Shown piece after piece: positions 49,682 to 57,093 of a stretch of DNA of 64,000 nucleotides. The notes below the pieces were generated by a model. It had not been told where the DNA came from, did no database searches, and worked only from the letters and a program-made list of their open reading frames with translations. Every line of letters starts with the position of its first letter. Position 1 is the first letter of the stretch. Origin of the DNA: Seohaeicola saemankumensis (lineage in GTDB: Bacteria; Pseudomonadota; Alphaproteobacteria; Rhodobacterales; Rhodobacteraceae); contig NZ_JAINWI010000012.1 of assembly GCF_021021435.1 (NCBI RefSeq), forward strand, positions 186,001-250,000, in the 5' to 3' direction. The position numbers and the translations under genes were made by a program.

Positions 49682-50707
49682 TTAACCGCGCAGAACGTCG
49701 ATCAGACCGGCCATATCCTGCGGGATTTCCGCCTCGAACCTGAGGGTTTCACCGCTGACCGGATGCACGAAGCCCAGCACCTGCGCGTGCAGCGCCTGAC
49801 GCGGAAACGCCCGCACCGCGAGGGCTGCCGCCTCGCTGACCGCCCCCTGCGCCAGCTTGCGTCGCCCGCCATAGGTGGGATCACCGACAAGCGCGTGCCC
49901 TGCATGGGCAAGATGCACCCTGATCTGGTGGGTGCGGCCTGTCTCCAGCCAGCATTCCACCAGACTGGCCACCGCAGGCGCACCGAAGGATTCGACGATC
50001 CGCGCCCGCGTCACCGCATGGCGCCCGCCGTGGAACAGCACCGCCTGCTTCTGGCGGTCGGCCTTGTGCCGCGCCAGTTGGGTGGTGATCTTCATGATAT
50101 TGCCCGGCTCGAAATTAACGCCCTTGATCCCGCGAAGACGCGGATCATTGGCATCGGGCACGCCGTAAGCGACCGCTTTGTAATAGCGCTCGACCGTATG
50201 TTTCTCGAATTGCGCAGCCAGCCCGTGATGGGCACGGTCGGATTTCGCCACAACCAGCAGACCTGAAGTATCCTTGTCGATCCGGTGCACAATACCGGGG
50301 CGTTTCATCCCCCCCACACCCGACAGGGCATCGCCACAATGGGCCAGCAGCGCATTGACCAGCGTGCCAGAAGGCGAGCCGGGGGCCGGATGCACGACCA
50401 TGCCGGCAGGCTTGTCGATCACGATCAGGTCCTCATCCTCGAACACGACCGACAGGGCGATATCCTCGGGGCCGATATGGCTATCCTCGGCCTCCGGCAC
50501 GTCAATATCCACGATATCGCCTTCTTGGACCTTGGCCTTGGGATCGGTAGCGACCTGCCCGTTCAGCGTGACATGGCCGTCAGCGATCAGGCGCATCAGT
50601 CGCGTGCGCGACAGGTTCGCATCGTCTGGAACATCCCGCGAAAGCGCCTTATCAAGACGCTGTGGTGGATCGGCGAAAATCCGGACAGAAAGGCGACAAA
50701 TGCCCAT
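49682..50707 (-). CDS. rluD: RluA/RluD-family 23S rRNA pseudouridine synthase
   Basis: The 341-residue enzyme has an N-terminal S4 domain (15-70, RLDKALSRDVPDDANLSRTRLMRLIADGHVTLNG) and a catalytic domain with PGIVHRIDKDTSGLLVVAKS (catalytic Asp144), QHT-like motif HTVERYYKAVAYG and RTHQIRVHLAHAGHALVGDPTYGG. The S4 domain and length favour RluD (helix 69 of 23S rRNA) over RluA or RluC. ATG 50707 has AGGAGA about 13 nt upstream. The start codon overlaps the start of the divergent DUF6476-like gene, an unusual head-to-head overlap of 8 bp. Confidence 0.9.
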   Translation of the reverse strand: MGICRLSVRIFADPPQRLDKALSRDVPDDANLSRTRLMRLIADGHVTLNGQVATDPKAKVQEGDIVDIDVPEAEDSHIGPEDIALSVVFEDEDLIVIDKPAGMVVHPAPGSPSGTLVNALLAHCGDALSGVGGMKRPGIVHRIDKDTSGLLVVAKSDRAHHGLAAQFEKHTVERYYKAVAYGVPDANDPRLRGIKGVNFEPGNIMKITTQLARHKADRQKQAVLFHGGRHAVTRARIVESFGAPAVASLVECWLETGRTHQIRVHLAHAGHALVGDPTYGGRRKLAQGAVSEAAALAVRAFPRQALHAQVLGFVHPVSGETLRFEAEIPQDMAGLIDVLRG

Positions 50708-51005
50708 GAGCGATGACTCTCCTACACCCGAACCGGGCAATCTTCGGTTTCTGCGCCTGCTGGTGACGGTTCTGACGGGCACGATGATTGCAGGGCTTCT
50801 AGTGCTGATTGCCCTGCTTGTCATCCGTTTCCCCAGCGCCACGCCGCCTTTGCCCGATACGATCACCCTGCCGGACGGCGCGCGTGCGCAGGCTTTCACG
50901 GCAACAGCGGGTTGGTATGCTGTGATCACCACCGATGACCGCATCCTGATCTATAACCGCACTGACGGGCAGTTGCGGCAGGACATCACCGTCCAGATGG
51001 ATTGA
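50700..51005 (+). CDS. Small single-span membrane protein (DUF6476-like)
   Basis: The 101-residue protein has an N-terminal cytosolic stretch, one membrane helix (about 18-43, LRFLRLLVTVLTGTMIAGLLVLIALLVI) and a short periplasmic domain with LPDTITLPDGARAQAFTATAGWYAVITTDDRILIYNRTDGQLRQDI. It resembles a Rhodobacterales-restricted family (DUF6476, from memory); function unknown. AAAGGCGACAA lies before ATG 50700; ATG 50706 is the alternative. The coding start overlaps the divergent rluD start, so its promoter must lie within rluD. Confidence 0.82.
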   Translation: MPMSDDSPTPEPGNLRFLRLLVTVLTGTMIAGLLVLIALLVIRFPSATPPLPDTITLPDGARAQAFTATAGWYAVITTDDRILIYNRTDGQLRQDITVQMD

Positions 51006-51019
51006 CCAAGGTTCAGATG

Positions 51020-51096
51020 GTACCACCTCCCCGGCTCGAACGGGGGACCTCTTGATCCACAATCAAGCGCTCTAACCAACTGAGCTAAGGCGGCAC
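51020..51096 (-). tRNA. tRNA-His (GTG)
   Basis: Minus strand: acceptor TGCCGCC/GGTGGTA, D-arm GCTCAGTTGGTTAGAGC, anticodon loop TTGTGGA with GTG, and T-arm CCCCGTTCGAGCCGGGG. Position -1 is G, paired with C73, as expected for histidine. CCA is not encoded; CAT follows C73. Confidence 0.96.
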
Positions 51097-51137
51097 TGTG
51101 GCGGATTTAACCGCAAGCCCCACTGATTGCAAGAGCG

Positions 51138-51620
51138 TCAGAGATCAATTTGCCAGCTTTGTTCGACCAGAGCGCACCCGAAGGAATGCACCGGTCTGGA
51201 GGCTGTCATGCGCCAGCCCGTGGCCGCATAGAGCGCGCAGGCAGCCTTGTGGCTTTCATGGGTCCAAAGCTTCATCTGGCTGTAACCGGCTCGCCGTGCG
51301 AAGGCCATGCAATGCGCCAGCATCAGCTTGCCCAGCCCCTGCCCGCGCATCTGCGGTTCCAGCAGGAACAAGCGCAGCTTGGCTGTTTGGTTATCCAGAC
51401 GCACACAAAAGATGCTGCCCACCCGCAGCCCCGCATTCTCGGCGATCCATCCGGCCTCGGCCCCAGGATCGCGGGACGCGATGAATTCATCCAGAATCGT
51501 GGCGACAAGCGGGGCGAATGTCGCGTCAAAACCGTCGGCTTGTGCGTAGAGTGTGCTGTGGCGTTCTATCAGCCAAGGCGCATCGGCAGGATCAAAAGGG
51601 CGCAGGGTTGTCTCGGGCAT
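51138..51620 (-). CDS. GNAT-family N-acetyltransferase
   Basis: The 160-residue protein has the GNAT fold: TTLRPFDPADAPWLIERH, CVRLDNQTAKLRLFLLEPQMRGQGLGKLMLAHCMAFARRAGY with the acetyl-CoA loop QMRGQGLG, and LWTHESHKAACALYAATGWR. Acceptor unknown. ATG 51620 has a weak AGGA at 13 nt. An intact relative, in contrast to the broken GNAT gene at 47700. No operon partner. Confidence 0.88.
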   Translation of the reverse strand: MPETTLRPFDPADAPWLIERHSTLYAQADGFDATFAPLVATILDEFIASRDPGAEAGWIAENAGLRVGSIFCVRLDNQTAKLRLFLLEPQMRGQGLGKLMLAHCMAFARRAGYSQMKLWTHESHKAACALYAATGWRMTASRPVHSFGCALVEQSWQIDL

Positions 51621-51700
51621 GGCGGGATATGATCCTGCCCACGCTTGCCAAGCAAGTGGGAAACAGGTAGCACCCCTCCCCATCCAGCGGAGAATGCATC

Positions 51701-51889
51701 ATGGGTATCAACAGCGAGCGCGACATCGAGGCGAACCTTCAGATCGGACCGACCGAACTGGGTATGGTGCGGATATTTGTCGAGTCGCAGGGCATCGAGG
51801 TGCCGATGGATTTCGACCCCGAAGAGGCCGAAGAAATCGCCGAAGAAATTCGCGCCGCAGCTGCTGCCGCGCGACTGGTCAAGCGCTAA
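51701..51889 (+). CDS. Small acidic conserved protein (DUF6324-like)
   Basis: The 62-residue product MGINSERDIEANLQIGPTEL continues with VRIFVESQGIEVPMDF and the acidic helix DPEEAEEIAEEIRAAA. It resembles a small conserved Rhodobacterales protein (DUF6324, from memory); function unknown. GGAGAATGCATC precedes the ATG. It converges on mmcB, with only 10 bp between stops. Confidence 0.75.
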   Translation: MGINSERDIEANLQIGPTELGMVRIFVESQGIEVPMDFDPEEAEEIAEEIRAAAAAARLVKR

Positions 51890-51899
51890 GACACTGATA

Positions 51900-52355
51900 T
51901 CATAAGACGATCCGCGCGTCTGGATCACGCAAGACCTGCAGTCGTTGTGCGGCGTGACGTGCGAACATTTGCGTCAGCTTGCGCCGCCGCGCAGGGGCCA
52001 AAGGCGTTGAAGGGGCCATCCGCACAATTTCGGCATCATAGGGATCGGACAGGATCAGCCCGCTGTCATCGGGCAGCAGTTCCACCGGAAATTCCGCATC
52101 GACCGCCCAGAAGAAACGGTCGCACCAGTCCAGATAACCCTGCCATTTCGCATCCTGCATGAAATCCGCACGGCTGGATTTGCACTCGACCACCCAGATC
52201 TCGCCCTTGTCGGACAATCCCATAAGATCGACGCGCAAACCGCGCGCTGGCACGAATTCTTCGATCGTGACGACCCCGTGGCCCAGCAGGTGCCGCGCGA
52301 CACCCCGCGCCAGAAGGCGACCATGCTGGATTATCTGGGGTGCTACATTGCTCAT
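51900..52355 (-). CDS. mmcB: MmcB-family DNA repair protein
   Basis: The 151-residue protein carries a PD-(D/E)XK-type core: GLRVDLMGLSDKGEIWVVECKSSRADFM (metal ligands Asp and Glu-x-Lys), then WQGYLDWCDRFFWAVDAEFP and LLPDDSGLILSDPYDAEIVR. Family founder MmcB of Caulobacter protects against mitomycin C damage. It is very close in size and layout to that family. Probably a DNA endonuclease; the mechanism is unproven. Confidence 0.88.
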   Translation of the reverse strand: MSNVAPQIIQHGRLLARGVARHLLGHGVVTIEEFVPARGLRVDLMGLSDKGEIWVVECKSSRADFMQDAKWQGYLDWCDRFFWAVDAEFPVELLPDDSGLILSDPYDAEIVRMAPSTPLAPARRRKLTQMFARHAAQRLQVLRDPDARIVL

Positions 52356-52394
52356 GCCGCGAATATCGAACAGAACAGGAACGCTTACAACCCC

Positions 52395-52423
52395 TTGCCG
52401 AAAGGCATAAGAGCGCCTAACTG
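52395..52423 (+). promoter_or_regulatory. Candidate promoter of the putative structured RNA
   Basis: TTGCCG (52395-52400), a 17-bp spacer, then TAACTG (52418-52423). The predicted start is about 52429-52431, exactly where the closing stem of the putative RNA begins. The -10 match is mediocre. Confidence 0.3.
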
Positions 52424-52428
52424 TTGGC

Positions 52429-52590
52429 GTGGCGGGTGCTGCTCTTCACGTGAACGGTTACATTCCAGTGGCCATAAAAACTTCCGAGGGAGTTGGCTCT
52501 GATCTGACCCTGGTCTTATTACCTGACGCCCACCTGTACTTACAGGCTCTCGGGAATGCATGAACCACACGGCTGCTGCGGGCCCGCCAC
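52429..52590 (+). ncRNA. Candidate structured RNA of about 160 nt (6S-like architecture, unproven)
   Basis: There is no coding sequence between mmcB and the next gene. GTGGCGGG (52429-52436) pairs with CCCGCCAC (52583-52590), enclosing two unpaired sides of 12-15 nt. A long inner helix follows: GGTT-a-CATTCC (52456-52466) opposite GGAATG-catg-AACC (52553-52566), continued by GGCC/GGC. Inner hairpins include CCTGT-actt-ACAGG. Length, closing stem, central bubble and promoter placement recall 6S RNA, but I see no sequence match to known 6S, SRP, RNase P or tmRNA. A bidirectional terminator lies at 52653. Strand is a guess based on the promoter. Confidence 0.35.
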
Positions 52591-52652
52591 TCTCGCACAA
52601 ATAGATGGTCCGCCGGTCTGCATCAGGCAGAAATCCTAACGACCGAAATGCA

Positions 52653-52675
52653 AAAGGGGCCGCGAAGGCCCCTTT
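52653..52675. terminator. Bidirectional terminator
   Basis: AAAGGGGCC-gcgaa-GGCCCCTTT, a perfect 9-bp stem with A/T flanks. It lies 23 bp past the stop of the small membrane-protein gene (minus strand) and could also end the putative plus-strand RNA. Confidence 0.85.
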
Positions 52676-52697
52676 GTTGTCGGTTATCGGGTAAGAC

Positions 52698-53027
52698 TTA
52701 GCGCCTCGGCCCGCGGCCGCCCTTGGCCGCGACCCGCACAGGGATCATCCGCGATGTATCCACACGGATCGGCTCACGACGTCCGCCGCGCGGTTCGTCA
52801 TCGTCATCGTCCTTCATGCGCATCACGGCAATTGCGAATTGCACACCGCCAAACACCACGCCGTTTGACACCCACAGGATGAGGACAGCCAGAAATCCCA
52901 TGTCGGAATGCGTCACCAGATGCCACAGATTGGCAATATTGAACCACAACAGCATCGCCACAAACACGGCTGCCAGCCCAAAGCCAATGGCAGCTTGAAT
53001 GATGTAAAGGCGGATGAGTTTCGGCAT
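52698..53027 (-). CDS. Small two-span membrane protein with basic tail
   Basis: The 109-residue product begins MPKLIRLYIIQAAIGFGLAAVFVAMLLWF, has a second span around 44-66 (GFLAVLILWVSNGVVFGGVQFAIAV), then DDDDDEPRGGRREPIRVDT and a Lys/Arg/Gly end. I recognise no characterised family. ATG 53027 follows AAAAGAGGGCCAC; the frame is open further upstream without a site. Divergent from the ECF sigma gene 234 bp away. Confidence 0.8.
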   Translation of the reverse strand: MPKLIRLYIIQAAIGFGLAAVFVAMLLWFNIANLWHLVTHSDMGFLAVLILWVSNGVVFGGVQFAIAVMRMKDDDDDEPRGGRREPIRVDTSRMIPVRVAAKGGRGPRR

Positions 53028-53134
53028 GTGGCCCTCTTTTCGACGCTTAACCCTAATGTAACGCCCTTTCGCTGCGTCACAAGGGGGCAGTTGCAAGACG
53101 GGCCATTCACCGCTTGAAAACCCGCTCTTGCGCC

Positions 53135-53159
53135 GGAAAACATTATCCGAGGCGCCGTC
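53135..53159 (+). promoter_or_regulatory. Candidate ECF-type autoregulatory promoter
   Basis: GGAAAA (53135-53140) and CGTC (53156-53159) are separated by 15 bp, resembling the GGAAC-N15/16-CGTC pattern used by many ECF sigma factors. The sigma gene begins about 95 bp downstream of the expected start site. It may be self-activation. Confidence 0.35.
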
Positions 53160-53261
53160 ACGCCCGCGGAATTGCACTTTTTTTTCGCAGCCTTCGCTTG
53201 TGATTCGACTCATACGCGATAAGGTCATGCGCGACTGATATAGCAGGCGAAAGCGGACAGC

Positions 53262-53804
53262 ATGGCCACGGCACAAGAAATAGAAGACCTGATTTCACGC
53301 GTCGCCCTTGGGGACAGACGTGCCTTTTCGGCGCTTTATGACAATACCAGCGCGAAACTCTTTGGTGTGGTGCTGCGTGTCTTGAATGACAGGGCCAGTG
53401 CAGAAGATGTTGTGCAGGACGCCTACATGAAGATATGGCGCCACGCCGGACGGTACAGCGCAAATGGAATGAGCCCGATGACCTGGATGATCACGATTGC
53501 CCGCAACACCGCGATAGACCGGATCCGCAAGACCCGCGCGACCGTCGATCTTGACGGTGTGGCCGAGCATCTGACCGCCCCCGGCCCTAATCCTGAACAA
53601 AGCGCCGTCGCTGCGGGGGAAGCCAAGCGGATCGCAACCTGCCTTGACCAGTTGGAACAGGATAAGGGTTCAGCGGTGCGCGGGGCCTATCTGGAGGGGC
53701 GCAGCTATGCCGATCTGGCAGCGGCATTCAATGTCCCCCTGAACACGATGCGGACATGGCTGCGGCGTAGCCTGCAAACCCTGCAGGAGTGTATGGCAAA
53801 ATGA
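53262..53804 (+). CDS. ECF-family RNA polymerase sigma factor
   Basis: The 180-residue sigma-70 family protein has only regions 2 and 4. Region 2: AFSALYDNTSAKLFGVVLRVLNDRASAEDVVQDAYMKIWRHAGRY and MTWMITIARNTAIDRIRK. Region 4: AYLEGRSYADLAAAFNVPLNTMRTWLRRSLQTLQECM. The linker (about 95-120) is Pro/Ala-rich. It overlaps the following anti-sigma gene by ATGA, the usual arrangement for RskA-type pairs (SigK-like group). Confidence 0.93.
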   Translation: MATAQEIEDLISRVALGDRRAFSALYDNTSAKLFGVVLRVLNDRASAEDVVQDAYMKIWRHAGRYSANGMSPMTWMITIARNTAIDRIRKTRATVDLDGVAEHLTAPGPNPEQSAVAAGEAKRIATCLDQLEQDKGSAVRGAYLEGRSYADLAAAFNVPLNTMRTWLRRSLQTLQECMAK

Positions 53805-54496
53805 GCGACCGCATCGACGATATCCCCCCCGATGACAGCATCCTGGCCGCAGAATACGTGCTGCGCCTGCTTGATCCGGTCGAGGAAGCGGCCGTCGCCG
53901 CACGCCTTGCCAGCGATCCCGCACTGGCCGCAGAAGTCGCGGCCTGGACAACCCGTTTCGCTGGTCTTGACGCCGAGGTGGACACAATCGCGCCACGGGC
54001 ATCAGTCAAGGCAGAGCTTGAGAAACGCCTGTTCGGTCTGCCTGATCGGAAGTCTTTCTGGCAGCGCGCCGGATTGTGGCAGGGGATCAGCCTTGCCTCG
54101 GTCGCGGTGGCTGCATTCTTTGCCTTCCAGACCCTGCAAGTTCCACAAGCCACGGCCCCTGCCCCGCTATTCGTCAGCGACATCGCCGCCGAGGATCAAA
54201 GCCTGCGTCTGCTGGCTGTCTATAACAGTGCATCGGGCGAAGTCCGCCTGACCCGCACCACCGGCAGCGCCGCCAGCGGGCGTGTATTGCAACTCTGGGC
54301 CATCGCTGGCGAGGCGGCACCGGTATCACTGGGCGTTTTGCCCGAGGATACGACAACAGCCGTGGTCCTGCCCGAAGCCCTACGCGAAGGTGTGGCCGAT
54401 CTGGTGCTGGCGGTCAGCGACGAACCCCCCGGCGGCTCACCCACCGGCGCGCCCACAGGGGCGGTTCTGGCCGTGGGTCAGGTTAGCGCGCTGTAG
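53801..54496 (+). CDS. RskA-type anti-sigma factor
   Basis: The 231-residue protein has an N-terminal anti-sigma domain (LAAEYVLRLLDPVEEAAVAARLASDP), one membrane helix (about 95-113), and a periplasmic domain ending SGRVLQLWAIAGEAAPVSLGVLPED and TGAVLAVGQVSAL, the RskA C-terminal fold. There is no ChrR-like zinc-binding His/Cys set, so it probably senses an envelope signal by regulated proteolysis. The start overlaps the sigma stop. Confidence 0.92.
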   Translation: MSDRIDDIPPDDSILAAEYVLRLLDPVEEAAVAARLASDPALAAEVAAWTTRFAGLDAEVDTIAPRASVKAELEKRLFGLPDRKSFWQRAGLWQGISLASVAVAAFFAFQTLQVPQATAPAPLFVSDIAAEDQSLRLLAVYNSASGEVRLTRTTGSAASGRVLQLWAIAGEAAPVSLGVLPEDTTTAVVLPEALREGVADLVLAVSDEPPGGSPTGAPTGAVLAVGQVSAL

Positions 54497-54612
54497 GAAA
54501 ATTTTGCACGGAACAGGGTCGCTGTCAGGGCCGGGTGCCGGCCCTTCCTTCACCCCAGTTCAATGCTGTGCCTATGACGCGATAGCAGGCCGGAACCGCC
54601 AATCGTTCGCTG

Positions 54613-54735
54613 CTACCAGCGCAACCACATGGTATAGGCTGCCAGAAGCAGCACCACGACAACGATCTGGAGCACCATGGCCACGATCAGGAAGCGCGTG
54701 CGCTTGTAGTCCTTGTCGACATCAATCTTTTTCAT
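54613..54735 (-). CDS. Forty-residue single-span membrane protein
   Basis: The product MKKIDVDKDYKRTRFLIVAM continues with a hydrophobic VLQIVVVVLLLAAYTMW helix and a short RW end. It has a charged cytosolic N-terminus and one membrane helix. GAAAGGCACAGT precedes ATG 54735, supporting translation. No family recognised; it lies alone between the anti-sigma gene and the broken nitronate monooxygenase. Confidence 0.6.
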   Translation of the reverse strand: MKKIDVDKDYKRTRFLIVAMVLQIVVVVLLLAAYTMWLRW

Positions 54736-54882
54736 ACTGTGCCTTTCCAAAACGGGACGAAACCGCAGACCAACCTTGTGATGCGAGGTATCGCATATCT
54801 TGCGGAACATCATTCAGGCGCGCCGCGATGGTGGGAACCCAGCATCCAGCTTATGAACAACCTGTGCATTTCTGACGCGGAT

Positions 54883-55976
54883 TCAAGTGATGGCGTCGGT
54901 CTCGACGCTCTGGCATGCAAGCAGACCCGCCGCCGCTTCGGCCAGTTTTTCGGTCAGCGCTTGCGCTGTCATTGATTGGCCAAGCCCTGCCGACTGACCC
55001 GACCAGAGGGGCATAAAATCACCTGATCCCTGCGGCTCGGTGGCCGCGCGCAGCGGTGCCATTGCGGCTGCGGCCAAGGGAAACGCGGGCGCGTCTGGCG
55101 CAAGACAGCCCAGTTCGCGCATCGCGCGGTTGACCACGCTGCGCGCCGGACGACCCGTAAAAACCGTGGTCAGGGCGGTTTCACGGGTGTTGCCATCCGC
55201 CAAAGCCTGCCTGTGGGGTTGGCTGATCGTTGCCTCGGGACAGAACAGATAGGCTGTGCCGATCTGCACGGCGGATGCGCCCAGCATGAAGGCCGCAGCG
55301 ATACCGCGACCATCGGCTATCCCGCCCGCCGCGATCACCGGACAGCGTACCGCGTCCACGATTTGCGGCACCAGTGACAGGGTGCCGATCTGCGTGGCCA
55401 CATCACCCGTCAGAAACATCCCGCGATGCCCGCCAGCCTCGGCCCCCTGTGCGATGATCGCATCAACGCCCTCAGCCTCCAGCCAGCGCGCCTCGGCTAT
55501 TGTGGTTGCGGATGACAGGATTTTTGCGCCTGTTGCCTTGACACGGGCCAACAGGGCGACATCGGGCAGGCCGAAATGGAAACTGGCAACCTCGGGGCGC
55601 ACCTCCTCGACCAGCGCGCATAGAGTGGCATCGAAAGGCGCACGATTGGACAGCGGCAAGGGCGCATCCGGATCAAGACTCTGCTCGGTGCAATACGGAG
55701 CAAGACGCCGCTGCCATGCGGCAAGCCCTGCCGGATCAGGCTCTGGCGCGGCGTGACAAAAGAAGTTCAGGTTGAGCGGCCTGTCGCTGTGCTGACGGAA
55801 AGCCGCAACTTCGGCGCGGATTTGATCGGTGACAGCATGGCGCAGGGCAAGGCCCCCAAGCCGCCGGCTTGCGCCACGGCAAGGGCCAGACGGTGATCGC
55901 CCGCTCCAGCCATCGGTGATTGCAGGATCGGCAGGGCGATGCCCAGCAGTTTCTGGGTCGCATCGGTTGGAAACAT
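54883..55976 (-). pseudogene. Nitronate monooxygenase-type (2-nitropropane dioxygenase) gene with a one-base deletion
   Basis: The N-terminal part starts at ATG 55976 (AAAGGACGGCACG upstream): MFPTDATQKLLGIALPILQS, MAGAGDHRLALAVAQAGGLGALPCAMLSP. At 55828-55832 the frame is lost; the next reading frame continues DQIRAEVAAFRQHSDRPLNLNFFCHAAPEPD and through GGHRGMFLTGDVATQIG, IAAGGIADGRGIAAAFMLGASAVQIGTAYLFCPEA to the stop at 54883. The span of 1094 bp is one base short of 365 codons. These FMN enzymes oxidise nitronates. It is either recently inactivated or a base-call error. Confidence 0.88.
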
Positions 55977-56052
55977 CGTGCCGTCCTTTCCGGTTGCCAC
56001 ACGGCTATCCTGACGGATAACGCGGGCAGGAAAAGCCGTAGCAAGTTGTGTG

Positions 56053-56544
56053 TTAAAACGCCTCGGGCTGCGCTTCGCGGGCCATATGGTCCAGCACAGC
56101 ATTCACGAATTGAGACTCTTTGCCTTCGGGAAAGAACGCCTGCGCCACGCCGACATATTCCACGATCACCACTTTGGGCGGCGTATCGCTTTGCACCAGT
56201 TCGGCACCGGCGGCGCGGAAAAGCGCGCGCAACACGGGGTCGATCCGTGCTATAGGCCATTTGGCCACGAGCGCGCGATCTGTCATCTGGTCGATCTTGG
56301 CCTGCCAGTTTACCGCGTCTTCCATGATCTTGCGGAACAGGTCAACATCGCCATCCAGCATCTCGGTGCCGTCATAGGTTGCCCCGAAGCGGTGCTCCAG
56401 AAATTCGTGCCGCACGACCTCGACCGTCTGGGAGGAATGCTCCATCTGAAACAGCGCCTGCACGGCATAAAGCCGCGATGCCGTACGCATCTTGCGCTTG
56501 GCATTACCGGACAGGGTTTTCAGCGGAGCAGTTTCGTCGATCAT
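56053..56544 (-). CDS. nusB: Transcription antitermination factor NusB
   Basis: The 163-residue all-helical protein shows RKMRTASRLYAVQALFQMEHSSQTVEVV, FRKIMEDAVNWQAKIDQM and ARIDPVLRALFRAAGAEL with KVVIVEYVGVAQAFFPEGKESQFVNAVLDHMARE at the C-terminus. It binds boxA RNA with NusE (S10) for rRNA antitermination. The start overlaps the ribH stop by ATGA. The ribB-ribH-nusB order is standard in this group. Confidence 0.95.
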   Translation of the reverse strand: MIDETAPLKTLSGNAKRKMRTASRLYAVQALFQMEHSSQTVEVVRHEFLEHRFGATYDGTEMLDGDVDLFRKIMEDAVNWQAKIDQMTDRALVAKWPIARIDPVLRALFRAAGAELVQSDTPPKVVIVEYVGVAQAFFPEGKESQFVNAVLDHMAREAQPEAF

Positions 56545-57092
56545 GCGGTGGATGTGCCTTTGGTGGACCCTGCCAGTCTGTATTCGTCAGTGGCCGGTTT
56601 GAACCCGACCCCCTTGCTGGCCGTGCCCCACTTACGGGCGAGCGCGACCAGATGCAAGGCCGCAGCGGCCGCGCCGCCGCCCTTGTTCTGCCCTGCCGGA
56701 TCGGCGCGCACCTCGGCCTGAGGCCGGTTCTCGACCGTCAGGATGCCGTTGCCGATACACAGGCCCTGCAACCCAAGAAGGCTGATCGCGCGGCTACTGT
56801 CGTTGCAGACCGTGTCGTAATGCGTGGTCTCGCCACGGATCACGCAGCCAAGGGCGACATAGCCGTCAAAATTGCTCATCCGCTCGGCGATGCCGATGGC
56901 GGTTGGCAACTCCAGAGCGCCCGGCACCTCGACCAGATCCCATGTGCCGCCAGCCGCCTCGATTTCCGCCTTGGCACCAGCCACAAGGTTATCGGCGATA
57001 TCCTTGTAATAGGGCGCGACGACGATCAGTGTCTTGACCGGCTTGTCGAATTCCGCGCGCGGCAGGATGTAATGCGCCTCGTGTCCGGCCAT
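56541..57092 (-). CDS. ribH: 6,7-dimethyl-8-ribityllumazine synthase
   Basis: The 183-residue enzyme condenses 3,4-dihydroxybutanone phosphate with the ribitylaminouracil. It shows TLIVVAPYYKDIADNLVAGA, VEVPGALELPTAI, FDGYVALGCVIRGETTHYDTVCNDSSRAI, and GNGILTVENRPQAEVRADP. The C-terminal LHLVALARKWG is typical. GGAAGGACACTGAT precedes the ATG. It lies between ribB (1 bp gap) and nusB (4-bp overlap). Confidence 0.95.
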   Translation of the reverse strand: MAGHEAHYILPRAEFDKPVKTLIVVAPYYKDIADNLVAGAKAEIEAAGGTWDLVEVPGALELPTAIGIAERMSNFDGYVALGCVIRGETTHYDTVCNDSSRAISLLGLQGLCIGNGILTVENRPQAEVRADPAGQNKGGGAAAAALHLVALARKWGTASKGVGFKPATDEYRLAGSTKGTSTA

Positions 57093-57093
57093 A

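Noticed and set aside
52429-52590. tmRNA, SRP RNA or RNase P RNA
   Set aside because: The tag-peptide codons, the GGAAGGAAGCAGCC loop and the RNase P core GAGGAAAGTCC are all absent.
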